Of a DNA stretch of 64,000 bases, positions 31,596 to 41,560 are shown in pieces. The DNA is from Paractinoplanes rishiriensis. Lineage in GTDB: Bacteria > Actinomycetota > Actinomycetes > Mycobacteriales > Micromonosporaceae. The notes beneath the pieces are model-generated. The model worked only from the letters and a program-made list of their open reading frames with translations. It had not been told where the DNA came from and made no database searches. Within the stretch, counting starts at the first letter, position 1, and each line of letters begins with the position of its first letter. The stretch lies in NCBI RefSeq assembly GCF_016862375.1, contig NZ_BOMV01000077.1, forward strand, positions 124,001-188,000. The letters are read 5' to 3'. The position numbers and the translations under genes are program-made.

Positions 31596-33065
31596 TCACC
31601 GCTCGGGCGGGGCGAAAGCCGGGGTGAAAGCCGGGGTAAATCGGGCCCGCGCGACCTCGCCGGCCCACCGCGCGCGACGTTCGGCGCGGTCGATGTCACC
31701 GAGAGTGCCGGTGTAGACGACGTCGGCACCGGCCGTCCAGGTGGCCGGATGACCGAGCGCCTGCCAGGCGAGTTTCGCGACGCCGAGCGCCGAGACCTCG
31801 GCGACCGCCGAGACGTCGACCTGCCGGCCGAGCAGGTCGGCCTGGCACTGCATGACGAGGGCGGCCGAGGTGGCGCCGCCGTCGGCGCGGAACGTGCGAA
31901 GTGGACCGATCGCCTCGACGATGTCGCAGACCTGGTGGGCGACCGCGTCCACGGCGGCGCGGGCCACGTGGGCCGGGCCGGTGCCGGTGGTCATGCCGGC
32001 AAAGACGGCCTGCGCCGAGCGGTCCCAGTGCGGCGCCCCGAGCCCGGCGAACGCGGGGACCAGGGTCACGCCCCCGCTGTCCGGCACGGTCTCGGCGAGC
32101 CGTACCAACGCGCCCACGTCGCCGCCGGTGAGCAGGCCGGCGGTCCAGGTCAGGGTGGCGCCGGAGGACAGGATGTTGCCTTCCAGGGCGTACGCTGGCA
32201 CGCCGCCGATAAGCCAGGCGAGCGTGGTCGGGACCGGCGCGGTGCTGGGCGGCAGGCCCGGAACCGGGGTCATCACCGAGGTGCCGGTGCCGTACGTCGC
32301 CTTGGCCATCCCGGGCCGTACGCAGCCGTGCCCGTACAGCGCGGCGTGCGAGTCGGCGAGGACGGCCACGATCGGGACGCCGTCCGGAATCGGTGCGGCG
32401 CCGCGGCAGCGGCCGAATCCGGCGTCCGACGCCAGGGGCTGGGGCAACGCCTGCGCGGGTATGCCGAAGAGGGCCAGCAACTCGGGTGACCAGGCGAGCG
32501 TGGTGACGTCGTAGAGCAGCGTGCGGGAGGCGTTGCCGGCCTCGCAGAGGTGCTCGCCACCGGCGGTGAGTTGCCGGATCAGCCACGCGTCCACGGTGCC
32601 GACGCGCACGTCGCCGGCCGGCAGATGGTCGAGGACCCAGCGCATCTTGGGCGCGGAGAACATCGCGTCGACCCGTAGCCCGGTGCGCTTCAGCACCGCG
32701 GCACGTCCGGCGTCGTCGATCGCCTCGGCGCACCACGCGGCGGTGCGCCGGTCCTGCCAGCCGATCACCGGCCCGACCGGCTCGCCGGTGCCCGCCCGCC
32801 ACGCGACGACCGACTCGCGCTGGGTGGAGAGGGCGACGCCGGCCAGGCGTCCGGTCGCGGGCAACCCGGCCAGGCAGGCCGCCGCGGCCTCCAGGACGCT
32901 GCGCCAGATCCGCCCGGCGTCCTGCTCCACCCAGCCGGGACGCGGTGTGCTGACCCCGACTGGTGCGGAGCCGAGCGCGCGGATCCGCCCGGCGGCGTCG
33001 ACCAGCGCGGCCTTGGTGTTGGTCGTGCCCTGATCGATGGCCAGGACCAGATCGATGGAGCTCAT
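31596..33065 (-). CDS. FGGY carbohydrate kinase, candidate D-apulose kinase
   Basis: ATG 33065 is preceded by GAGGAGGG. The 489-residue kinase has the FGGY phosphate loop LAIDQGTTNTKAALVD, substrate-domain motif VDAWLIRQLTAGG, the nucleotide segment YGTGTSVMTPVPG and SSGATLTW, and the C-terminal ATP-site motif FRADGGATSAALVMQCQADL. Segments GTVDAWLI and NASRTLLYD resemble glycerol kinases, but the neighbours (TIM-barrel isomerase, split transketolase, apiosidase-like enzyme) argue for a ketopentose such as apulose, giving apulose-4-phosphate. Xylulose or ribulose are the other options. It is divergent from the transport operon and followed by the SorC regulator. Confidence 0.8.
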   Translation of the reverse strand: MSSIDLVLAIDQGTTNTKAALVDAAGRIRALGSAPVGVSTPRPGWVEQDAGRIWRSVLEAAAACLAGLPATGRLAGVALSTQRESVVAWRAGTGEPVGPVIGWQDRRTAAWCAEAIDDAGRAAVLKRTGLRVDAMFSAPKMRWVLDHLPAGDVRVGTVDAWLIRQLTAGGEHLCEAGNASRTLLYDVTTLAWSPELLALFGIPAQALPQPLASDAGFGRCRGAAPIPDGVPIVAVLADSHAALYGHGCVRPGMAKATYGTGTSVMTPVPGLPPSTAPVPTTLAWLIGGVPAYALEGNILSSGATLTWTAGLLTGGDVGALVRLAETVPDSGGVTLVPAFAGLGAPHWDRSAQAVFAGMTTGTGPAHVARAAVDAVAHQVCDIVEAIGPLRTFRADGGATSAALVMQCQADLLGRQVDVSAVAEVSALGVAKLAWQALGHPATWTAGADVVYTGTLGDIDRAERRARWAGEVARARFTPAFTPAFAPPER

Positions 33066-33129
33066 GCTTGACCCTCCTCGATGAAAGATTATACGGTGCT
33101 GAATGAAAAGCACATAGCAAGGAGCGTCC
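33066..33129. promoter_or_regulatory. Divergent promoter gap of the putative apiose locus
   Basis: This 64-bp gap separates the kinase and the transport-catabolic operon. ATGAAA occurs twice, at 33081-33086 and 33103-33108, 22 bases (two helical turns) apart, around an AT-rich stretch GATTATAC (33087-33094). Ribosome sites lie at each edge (GAGGAGGG for the kinase on the minus strand, AAGGAG at 33119-33124 for the plus gene). A shared regulator site is likely but not proven. Confidence 0.4.
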
Positions 33130-34050
33130 ATGCCTGCAGCCGCACGCCGCCGCGTGATCGTCAACACCGACGCCAAGAACGAGGCCGATGACCAGTTCGC
33201 GATCGTGCACGCCCTGCTCTCGCCCACCCTGGACGTGCGCGGACTGATCGCGGCGCACTTCGGCCGGCGCCGCAGCGACCGCAGCATGGCGGAGTCCCGC
33301 GAGGAGATCGACAAGCTGCTGCGGCTGATGGACCTGGAGGGCAAGGTCACGGTGGCCAACGGGTCGGCCGAGCCGATCGAGGACGAGACCACCCCGCAGG
33401 ACAGTCCGGGCGCCCGGCTGATCATCGAGGAGAGCCGGCTCGCCTCCCCGGACGACCGGCTCTACGTGGCGTTCCTCGGCCCGCTGACCGACATGGCGTC
33501 GGCGATCCTGCTCGACCCGGGGATCGTCGGGCGCGACGTCGTGGTGATCTGGATCGGCGGCGTCGGCTACGGCGGCATCGAGACGTACCCGGGCCCGGAG
33601 TTCAACCTGGGCAACGACATCGCGGCCGCCAACGTGGTCTTCGGTTCTCAGATGACCGTCTGGCAGGTGCCGTCGAACGTGTACTCCCAGGTCTCGGTGG
33701 GCTATGCCGAGTTGGAGGAGAGGATCGGCGGCACCTCCGGGCTCGCCGACTACCTGATCGAGCAGATGGTCGAGTGGAACGCGACCTACCACCCGGAGCC
33801 GATCGAATCGCGCTCGCTGGGCGACTCCCCGGCGATCTCCCTGATGCTCTACCCGCGCGGTGGCCAGTTCCGCACCGTGCCGGCTCCCCGCTTCGGGCGG
33901 GAGGGCCACTACCTGCCGGGGTCGGGCAACCCCATCCGGGTCGTCGAGACCGTCGACGTCCGGTTCCTCCTTGAAGACATGTTCGCCAAGATCCGTCGCT
34001 TCGGCCGGCAGCAGCTCCGCAGACCGGGGCTTCCACCGACAAGGAGATAG
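33130..34050 (+). CDS. Nucleoside hydrolase-like protein
   Basis: ATG 33130 has AAGGAG upstream. The 306-residue protein is of the inosine-uridine nucleoside hydrolase superfamily: the N-terminal metal-binding motif appears as NTDAKNEADDQFAI, a four-residue-expanded variant of the usual DTDPGxDD, with YVAFLGPLTDMASAI, VIWIGGVGYGG, and a C-terminal acidic segment. These enzymes cut N-glycosidic bonds of ribonucleosides, but the variant subgroup may act on other ribosyl-like or apiosyl-like glycosides. It is first in an operon (two bases before the next start) with a sugar importer and pentose-pathway enzymes, so a pentosyl bond is a reasonable target (inference). Confidence 0.75.
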   Translation: MPAAARRRVIVNTDAKNEADDQFAIVHALLSPTLDVRGLIAAHFGRRRSDRSMAESREEIDKLLRLMDLEGKVTVANGSAEPIEDETTPQDSPGARLIIEESRLASPDDRLYVAFLGPLTDMASAILLDPGIVGRDVVVIWIGGVGYGGIETYPGPEFNLGNDIAAANVVFGSQMTVWQVPSNVYSQVSVGYAELEERIGGTSGLADYLIEQMVEWNATYHPEPIESRSLGDSPAISLMLYPRGGQFRTVPAPRFGREGHYLPGSGNPIRVVETVDVRFLLEDMFAKIRRFGRQQLRRPGLPPTRR

Positions 34051-34052
34051 AG

Positions 34053-35351
34053 ATGACTGACAACGCCGTCACCCGCCGCAGATTCCTCAGCCTCGGCGGC
34101 GGTGCGGCCCTCGCCGCCGGGCTCGCCGCCTGCACCGGCACCGGCTCGTCCGAGACCGCGACCGGCGGCTCGGGCACCGGTTCGAAGACACTGCGGTTGT
34201 TCACCTATGAGGACAACTCCACCATCGACCTGCTCAAGGCGCAGGTGAAGACGTTCGACACGCAGAACGGCAGCACTACGACCGTCGACTCGCTGCCCGG
34301 TTCCGGCGCCGCGGTCTATCCCGACAAGCTGCGCACCGAACTGCTCGGTGGCAAGGGCCCCGACGTGTGGCGCATCTGGGGCGGTCAGATCGGCGCCCCG
34401 TTCGTGACCGCGAAGCAGGCCATGGACCTGAGCGGCTACTACCAGAAGTACGGGTGGGACGCGAAGCTCAACCAGGCCGCGGTGGCCGGCATGACCTTCG
34501 ACGGCGTCAAGGGCGGCCTGCCGTACATCGCGCTCGGCATCGGCGGCTGGTACAGCAGGGCGGCGTTCGAGAAGGCCGGCGTCGCGGCGCCGCCGCAGAG
34601 CTACGCCGAGCTCGAGGAGGCCAACGCCAAGCTCCTCGCCGCCGGCATCACCCCGCTGGGCACCGGCGGCAAGTACGGCTGGCACGTCATGCGCCTGTTC
34701 GAGTACCTGCTGGAGGTCTCGGCCGGGCCGCAGCTGCACGACAAGCTGCTCACCGGTGACGAGACCTGGGACCGGCCCGAGGTGGTCACCGCGTTCACCA
34801 ACTTCAAGAAGTGGCAGGACCGGAAGTGGATGCCCGAGGGCGCGGTCGGTCTCGACCCGGCCGACGTCGAACTCTGGTACGTGCAGGGCAAGACCGCGTA
34901 CACGATCACCGGACCGTGGACCGAGGCGCAGGGCATCCAGTCCGGCGGCAAGCAGTCGGCCGACTTCGGCGCCTTCCCGTTCCCCACCGGGCACCAGCCG
35001 GCCCGGCATTCCGGCTTCGTCGAGGGATACATGATCAACGCGAAGGCCGGCAACCCGGACCTGGCGGCCGCCCTGCTCGACTTCCTGATCAAGCCGGAAA
35101 CCCAGAAGGCCCTCAAGGTCACCGCCTCGATCGTGGCCGGCGCGGAACCCGACAAGGCCACCCTGCCGCTGTCCTACGAGTGGTCGCAAGGCCCCGGCAA
35201 GCAGCCCTTCTACACCATCCAGGACCAGGCCTTCCCCAAGAAGGAGGCGGACCAGTACTTCGCCGTGCAGAGCGACGTGCTGCAGGGCAAGACCAGTCCC
35301 GCCGAGGCGGCCAAGAGGATGCAGGACGTCATCAAGGCCTGGAAGAAATGA
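34053..35351 (+). CDS. ABC sugar importer, lipoprotein solute-binding protein
   Basis: The ATG at 34053 uses AAGGAG located in the end of the preceding gene. The 432-residue protein has a Tat-type signal (VTRRRFLSLGGGAALAAG) with lipobox LAAC, followed by a family 1 solute-binding protein fold (TLRLFTYEDNSTIDLL, LRTELLGGKGPDVWRIWG, WYVQGKTAYTITGPWTEAQG, GFVEGYMINAKAGNPDLAAA). It should capture the sugar or oligosaccharide used by the locus and pass it to the two permeases that follow. Binding specificity cannot be read from sequence; apiose or an apiosyl oligosaccharide is inferred from context. Confidence 0.88.
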   Translation: MTDNAVTRRRFLSLGGGAALAAGLAACTGTGSSETATGGSGTGSKTLRLFTYEDNSTIDLLKAQVKTFDTQNGSTTTVDSLPGSGAAVYPDKLRTELLGGKGPDVWRIWGGQIGAPFVTAKQAMDLSGYYQKYGWDAKLNQAAVAGMTFDGVKGGLPYIALGIGGWYSRAAFEKAGVAAPPQSYAELEEANAKLLAAGITPLGTGGKYGWHVMRLFEYLLEVSAGPQLHDKLLTGDETWDRPEVVTAFTNFKKWQDRKWMPEGAVGLDPADVELWYVQGKTAYTITGPWTEAQGIQSGGKQSADFGAFPFPTGHQPARHSGFVEGYMINAKAGNPDLAAALLDFLIKPETQKALKVTASIVAGAEPDKATLPLSYEWSQGPGKQPFYTIQDQAFPKKEADQYFAVQSDVLQGKTSPAEAAKRMQDVIKAWKK

Positions 35352-36247
35352 CCAGGACGCAGTCCAGGAGGAAGACCAGGCACGGGGGCCTGGTCGCCTG
35401 GGGTTTCGCACTGCCGGCCCTGATCGTCTACGTGGCGTTCCTGGTCTACCCGGCGATGTCGTCGCTGTGGTTCAGTTTCACCGACTGGGACGGGCTCAGC
35501 GCCGCCTACAACGTCGTCGGCCTCGACAACTACGCCGCCATGGCGAGCGATCCGGTGGTGGCCCAGGCCGCGATCAACAACCTGATCTGGGCCGTGGTGA
35601 CCGTTGTCGTGCCGGTCGTGCTCGGCCTCGTGCTGGCGGTCATGCTCAACGGCAAGGTCCGCGGCAAGCCGTTCCTCCGGCTCATCTTCTATACCCCGGC
35701 GGTGTTGCCGCTGGTCTCGGTGGCCTCGATCTGGGGCTGGCTCTACAACCCGCAGTACGGCGCGATCAACGCCTTCCTGCGCTCGATCGGCCTGGACAGC
35801 CTGGCCCAGCCGTGGCTCGGCCAGGACTCCACGGCGCTCGGCGCGACCATGGTGGCCGCGATCTGGCTGCGGGTCGGCTTCCCGATGCTGCTCTACCTGG
35901 CCGCATTACAGGGCATCAATCAGGATCTGTACGAGGCGGCGACCGTCGACGGCGCCGGCCGGTGGCAGCAGTTCTGGCACATCACGATGCCCGGCCTGCG
36001 CCCCGCGCACTACGTCGTGATCGCGCTGTCGGTGATCGACTCGTTCAAGGTGTTCGACCTGATCTACGCGATGACCTACGGCGGGCCCGGCACCGCCACC
36101 CAGGTCATGGGCACCTGGATGTACTTCAACGTCTTCCAGTACAACCAGGCCGGCTACGGCACCGCCATCGCCGTCGTGATCACCGTCGTGGCCGTCGCGG
36201 TGAGCATCCCGTACGTCCGCTCCCAGACGAAGGAGCACGCGGCATGA
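35348..36247 (+). CDS. ABC sugar importer permease (MalF-like)
   Basis: The start ATG 35348 overlaps the stop of the binding-protein gene (ATGA). The 299-residue permease has six membrane segments (first: LPALIVYVAFLVYPAM) and the EAA loop EAATVDGAGRWQQFWHITMP that docks the ATPase. It heterodimerises with the next gene product. No ATPase gene is present in the locus; such importers commonly share a multi-use MsiK/UgpC-type ATPase in actinomycetes. Confidence 0.9.
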   Translation: MTRTQSRRKTRHGGLVAWGFALPALIVYVAFLVYPAMSSLWFSFTDWDGLSAAYNVVGLDNYAAMASDPVVAQAAINNLIWAVVTVVVPVVLGLVLAVMLNGKVRGKPFLRLIFYTPAVLPLVSVASIWGWLYNPQYGAINAFLRSIGLDSLAQPWLGQDSTALGATMVAAIWLRVGFPMLLYLAALQGINQDLYEAATVDGAGRWQQFWHITMPGLRPAHYVVIALSVIDSFKVFDLIYAMTYGGPGTATQVMGTWMYFNVFQYNQAGYGTAIAVVITVVAVAVSIPYVRSQTKEHAA

Positions 36248-37131
36248 CCACCGTTACCCTGCCCGACGCGACCCTCGTGGCGCAGGACCAGTCCGGCCGC
36301 CCGGCCGGCAAGCCGAAGGGCGGCATCGGCGCCACCGTCGTCATGACGCTGGCCGCCCTGGTCTGGATCTCGCCGCTGGTGCTGCTGGTGATCACCGCGC
36401 TGCGGCCGCTGTCCGACTTCGTGTCCAACGGGCCGCTGTCCTGGCCGGGCGCCTTCACGGCGCAGAACTTCGCCGACGCCTGGGGCATCGGCAACTTCGC
36501 GGCGACCTACCGCAACAGCACCATCCTGCTGATCCTGAAGGTCCCGCTGGGTGTCTTCGTCTCGGCGATGCTCGCGTACGCGCTGGCCAAGCTGCGCATC
36601 CGGTTCGGCGCGGCGATCATGTACACGGTCTTCCTCGGGCTCACCATCCCGATCTACATCACCATCGTGCCGGTCTTCGTGATGGCCCGCAGCGCCGGCC
36701 TCACCGACAGCCTGATCGGCCTGATCGGCCCCTACCTGGCGTTCGGCATCCCGTTCGAGGTACTTGTCCTGCAGGCGTTCATCCGGCAGATCCCGGACGA
36801 GATCATCGAAGCGGCCCGGATCGACGGCGCCGGCGCCTGGCGGACCTTCCTGACCATCGTGCTGCCACTGTCGGCACCGGCCCTGGTCACCGTGTTCATC
36901 CTGGACGCCGTGGCGACCTGGAACGAATTCCTGTTCGCGCTGATCCTGCTCAGCTCGGACGCGAACAAGACGATCCCGGTCGGGTTGCTCAACTTCCAGG
37001 GCCAGTTCTCCAACAACAGCACCGGACTGGCCGCCGGCATCCTCATCGCCGTCGTGCCGATCCTCATCGCCTACACCTTCCTTCAGCGCTGGATCGTCGG
37101 TGGCCTCACCGCCGGCGCTTCCAAGGGATAG
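36244..37131 (+). CDS. ABC sugar importer permease (MalG-like)
   Basis: ATG 36244 overlaps the previous stop by four bases. The 295-residue permease has an N-terminal cytoplasmic tail, six membrane segments (the first, VVMTLAALVWISPLVLLVIT) and the EAA loop EAARIDGAGAWRTFLTIVLP, with the MalG-like end YTFLQRWIVGGLTAGASKG. It is the partner of the upstream MalF-like permease and completes the membrane part of the importer. Confidence 0.9.
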   Translation: MTTVTLPDATLVAQDQSGRPAGKPKGGIGATVVMTLAALVWISPLVLLVITALRPLSDFVSNGPLSWPGAFTAQNFADAWGIGNFAATYRNSTILLILKVPLGVFVSAMLAYALAKLRIRFGAAIMYTVFLGLTIPIYITIVPVFVMARSAGLTDSLIGLIGPYLAFGIPFEVLVLQAFIRQIPDEIIEAARIDGAGAWRTFLTIVLPLSAPALVTVFILDAVATWNEFLFALILLSSDANKTIPVGLLNFQGQFSNNSTGLAAGILIAVVPILIAYTFLQRWIVGGLTAGASKG

Positions 37132-37139
37132 GAGCACTC

Positions 37140-38141
37140 ATGACTGACATGCCGGTCTTCGGCGCGGGCATCTGGCACTTCGCGACCTACAAGGACCGCT
37201 ACGCCACCGAGGGCTACGGGCCCGAGGTGGGGCTGATCGAGCAGATCGACAAGGCGGGCGCGGTCGGCGAGTTGTCCGTGGTCGACCTGAACTGGCCGTT
37301 CGCCGGGTTCGACGGCACCCTCGACGACGTCCGGGCGGCGCTGACCCGCAACGGCCTGCGCGCCGTCGCGATCACCCCGGAGATCTACAACCGGGAGTAC
37401 GTGAAGGGTTCGATCACCAACCCCGATCCCGCCGTACGGCGCAAGGCGCTCACCCTGCTCGACGAGGCCGCCCGCCTGGCCAAGTCGCTGAACTGCGACT
37501 ACGTCAAGCTCTGGTTCGGCCAGGACGGCTGGGACTACCCGTTCCAGGTCAACTACCACGACATCTGGCGGCTGGCGGTCGACGGGCTGCGCGAACTGGT
37601 CGGCGCGCACCCGGACATCAGGTTCGTCATCGAGTACAAGCCGCGCGAGCCCCGCAACAAGATCATTTTCCCGAACGCGGCCCGCACCCTGCTCGGCATC
37701 CAGCAGGTCGGCCTGGACAACCTGGGCGTCCTGCTCGACTTCGGCCACTCGCTCTACGGCCTGGAGACCCCGGCCGACGCCGCACAGCTCTGCATCGACC
37801 ACGGGAAGCTGTTCGCGATCGACGTGAACGACAACTTCCGCGGCTGGGACGACGACATGGTGGTCGGCTCGGTGCACCTGGTCGAGACGTTCGAGTTCTT
37901 CCACACCCTGCGCCGCAACAACTGGGACGGAGTGTGGCAGCTCGACCAGTTCCCGTTCCGCGAGGACAGCGTCGAGGCCGCCCGGGATGCCGTCCGGTTC
38001 CTCAAGGCGATCCACCGCGCGCTGGAGGCGCTCGACGAGAAGGCGCTGGCCGCGGCCCAGGCCGGCCACGACGCGCTGGCCGCCCGGCGGCTCGTGCTCG
38101 ACGTCCTGCTGCGCTCGATGGCCGAGGAAGGCACCGCATGA
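37140..38141 (+). CDS. TIM-barrel sugar isomerase/epimerase, candidate D-apiose isomerase
   Basis: The 333-residue protein follows GGAG in the eight-base gap. It has the xylose-isomerase-like TIM barrel (AP endonuclease 2 superfamily) with metal-ligand candidates in RFVIEYKPREPR (Glu), GVLLDFGHS (Asp, His), AIDVNDN (Asp) and an acidic strand near WQLDQFPF. Such enzymes convert aldoses to ketoses. Followed by a split transketolase and paired with an FGGY kinase, its best assignment is D-apiose to D-apulose. The fold call is firm; the substrate is inferred only from the set of neighbours. Confidence 0.75.
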   Translation: MTDMPVFGAGIWHFATYKDRYATEGYGPEVGLIEQIDKAGAVGELSVVDLNWPFAGFDGTLDDVRAALTRNGLRAVAITPEIYNREYVKGSITNPDPAVRRKALTLLDEAARLAKSLNCDYVKLWFGQDGWDYPFQVNYHDIWRLAVDGLRELVGAHPDIRFVIEYKPREPRNKIIFPNAARTLLGIQQVGLDNLGVLLDFGHSLYGLETPADAAQLCIDHGKLFAIDVNDNFRGWDDDMVVGSVHLVETFEFFHTLRRNNWDGVWQLDQFPFREDSVEAARDAVRFLKAIHRALEALDEKALAAAQAGHDALAARRLVLDVLLRSMAEEGTA

Positions 38142-39031
38142 GTTCGCTGACCACCGCGAACACGACCATGCCCGTGTTCGGCCGGCTGCCCGGGCACGCC
38201 GGCCGGGCCGAGCAGATCGCGCACATCGCCGAGGCCGCCCGGCAGATCCGCATTCAGGACCTCAAGCTGGTGCACTACGCCGGTGCCGGGCACATCGGCG
38301 GCGACCTGTCCGCCATCGACGTGCTGGCCACCCTCTACGGAGCGGTCCTCAACGTCACCCCGGAGACCGTCGACGACCCGGAGCGGGACCGGTTCATCCT
38401 GAGCAAGGGCCACGTGGCCGGCGCGCTCTACACCACGCTCGCCGCGTTCGGGTACCTGCCGGTCGCCGAGCTGGCGACCTTCCTCAAGCCGCTGTCCGCG
38501 CTCAACGGTCACCCGAACCGCAACAAGGTCAGCGGGGTGGAGGCGAACACCGGGCCGCTCGGCCACGGGCTGCCGATCGCGGTGGGACACGCGCTGTCGG
38601 CCAAGCTCGACGTGTCGCGGCGCCGGACGTACGTCCTCATCGGTGACGGGGAGCTCCAGGAGGGCAGCAACTGGGAGGCGATGATGGCGGCCTCGCACCA
38701 CGAGCTGGACCGGCTCACCGTCATCGTCGACCGCAACCGCCTCCAGCAGGGCGCCACCACCCGCGAGACCAACGACCTCGACCCGCTCGACGCCAAGGCG
38801 GCCGCGTTCGGCTTCGCGGTGGTCGAGGTCAACGGCCACGACCACGGCGAACTGCTCGACGTGCTGTCCGCGGTGCCGTTCCGGCCCGGCAAACCCACGT
38901 TCGTGATCGCCCATACGCACAAGGGGCATCCGATCTCGTTCATGAGCAACAACGTCGCCTGGCACCACAAGGTCCCCGACCCCGACCAGCTCCGCCAGGC
39001 CATCGAGGAGCTCGGAGGCTGCCCCGCATGA
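38138..39031 (+). CDS. Transketolase N-terminal subunit, candidate apulose-4-phosphate transketolase
   Basis: ATG 38138 overlaps the isomerase stop (ATGA). The 297-residue chain is the thiamine-diphosphate-binding half of transketolase: AGAGHIGGDLSAIDVLATLY, RDRFILSKGHVAGALY, EANTGPLGHGLP, and the ThDP motif IGDGELQEGSNWEAMMAASH ending in VDRN. Split transketolases need both subunits to form the active site at their interface. In the known transketolase route of apiose breakdown such a pair converts apulose-4-phosphate plus glyceraldehyde-3-phosphate to dihydroxyacetone phosphate and xylulose-5-phosphate. A general pentose-phosphate transketolase is usually one long chain, so this copy is likely dedicated. 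Confidence 0.82.
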   Translation: MSSLTTANTTMPVFGRLPGHAGRAEQIAHIAEAARQIRIQDLKLVHYAGAGHIGGDLSAIDVLATLYGAVLNVTPETVDDPERDRFILSKGHVAGALYTTLAAFGYLPVAELATFLKPLSALNGHPNRNKVSGVEANTGPLGHGLPIAVGHALSAKLDVSRRRTYVLIGDGELQEGSNWEAMMAASHHELDRLTVIVDRNRLQQGATTRETNDLDPLDAKAAAFGFAVVEVNGHDHGELLDVLSAVPFRPGKPTFVIAHTHKGHPISFMSNNVAWHHKVPDPDQLRQAIEELGGCPA

Positions 39032-39983
39032 GCACCACGCCGATCGCCGACCGGCCGAGGTTCGACTGCCGGAACGCGTACGTGCAAACCCTTGCCGACC
39101 TCGCCCAGAGTGACCACCGGATCGTCGGTGTCGTCAACGACTCGGTCGGGTCGAGCAAGCTCGACGCCTTCCGCAAGGCGTTCCCGGACCGGCTCATCAA
39201 CGTCGGCATCGCCGAGCAGGACATGGTCGGGGTGGCGGCGGGACTGGCCAACGGCGGCCGGATCCCGTTCGTCTCGGCGGCGTCGTGTTTCCTGACCGCC
39301 CGCGCGCTGGAGCAGATCAAGGCCGACGTGGCCTACGCCAACCGGAACGTCAAGCTCTGCGGGATGAGCCCCGGGATGGCGTACGGCGAACTCGGGCCCA
39401 CGCACCACTCGATCGAGGACATCGCCTGGCTGCGCGCCATCGACAACGTGACCGTGATCGTCCCGGTCGACCCGGTCGAGACCGCGGCCGCGATGCGGTG
39501 GGCCGCGGCGACCGAGGGTCCGGTCTTCATCCGGGTGAGCCGGATGGGCGTGCCGGAGATCTACGGCGATGACTACGAGTTCGTGCCGGGCCGGGCGATC
39601 ACCGTCCGGGAGGGCGGCGACGTGACCCTGATCAGCAACGGCACCGTGCTCTGGCGGGCGCTGGCCGCGGCCGAGCAGCTGGCCGCCGACGGCATCGGGG
39701 CCCGGGTGCTGTCGATGCCGACCGTCAAGCCGCTGGACACCGAGGCCGTGGTGCGGGCCGCCCGGGAGACCGCGGGCATCGTCACCGCCGAGGAGTCCAC
39801 CGTGGCCGGCGGGCTGGGCGGCGCGGTCGCCGAGACGGTCGTCAGCCACCACCCCACCCGGATGCGGATCCTCGGCGTCGGCGAGTTCGCCCCGACCGGA
39901 TCGGCGAGCTTCCTGCTCGACCACTACGGCATGTCGCCCACCGGCATCGCCGACGCGGCCCGCGACCTGGTCAAGGGACGCTG

Positions 39984-39984
<1 letters not shown>
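39028..39984 (+). CDS. Transketolase C-terminal subunit, candidate apulose-4-phosphate transketolase
   Basis: The ATG at 39028 overlaps the N-subunit stop. The 318-residue chain holds the pyrimidine-binding domain with the catalytic glutamate in INVGIAEQDMVGVAAGLA, the segment GMAYGELGPTHHSIEDIAWL (GPTHH instead of the classical GPTHQ), and the C-terminal domain (GDVTLISNGTVLWRALAAAE, AEESTVAGGLGGAVAETV). With the preceding gene it makes a complete split transketolase. The overlap implies stoichiometric translation. Confidence 0.82.
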
Positions 39985-41510
<1,526 letters not shown>

Positions 41511-41560
41511 CTTCCGGCAGCAGGTTTCGGGATTCTCCGATCTTGTGGTCCAGTGATGGC

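Noticed and set aside
31596..33065. Glycerol kinase
   Set aside because: Some segments resemble glycerol kinase, but there is no glycerol facilitator or glycerol-3-phosphate dehydrogenase. The locus encodes an aldose isomerase and a split transketolase, which fit a ketopentose kinase.
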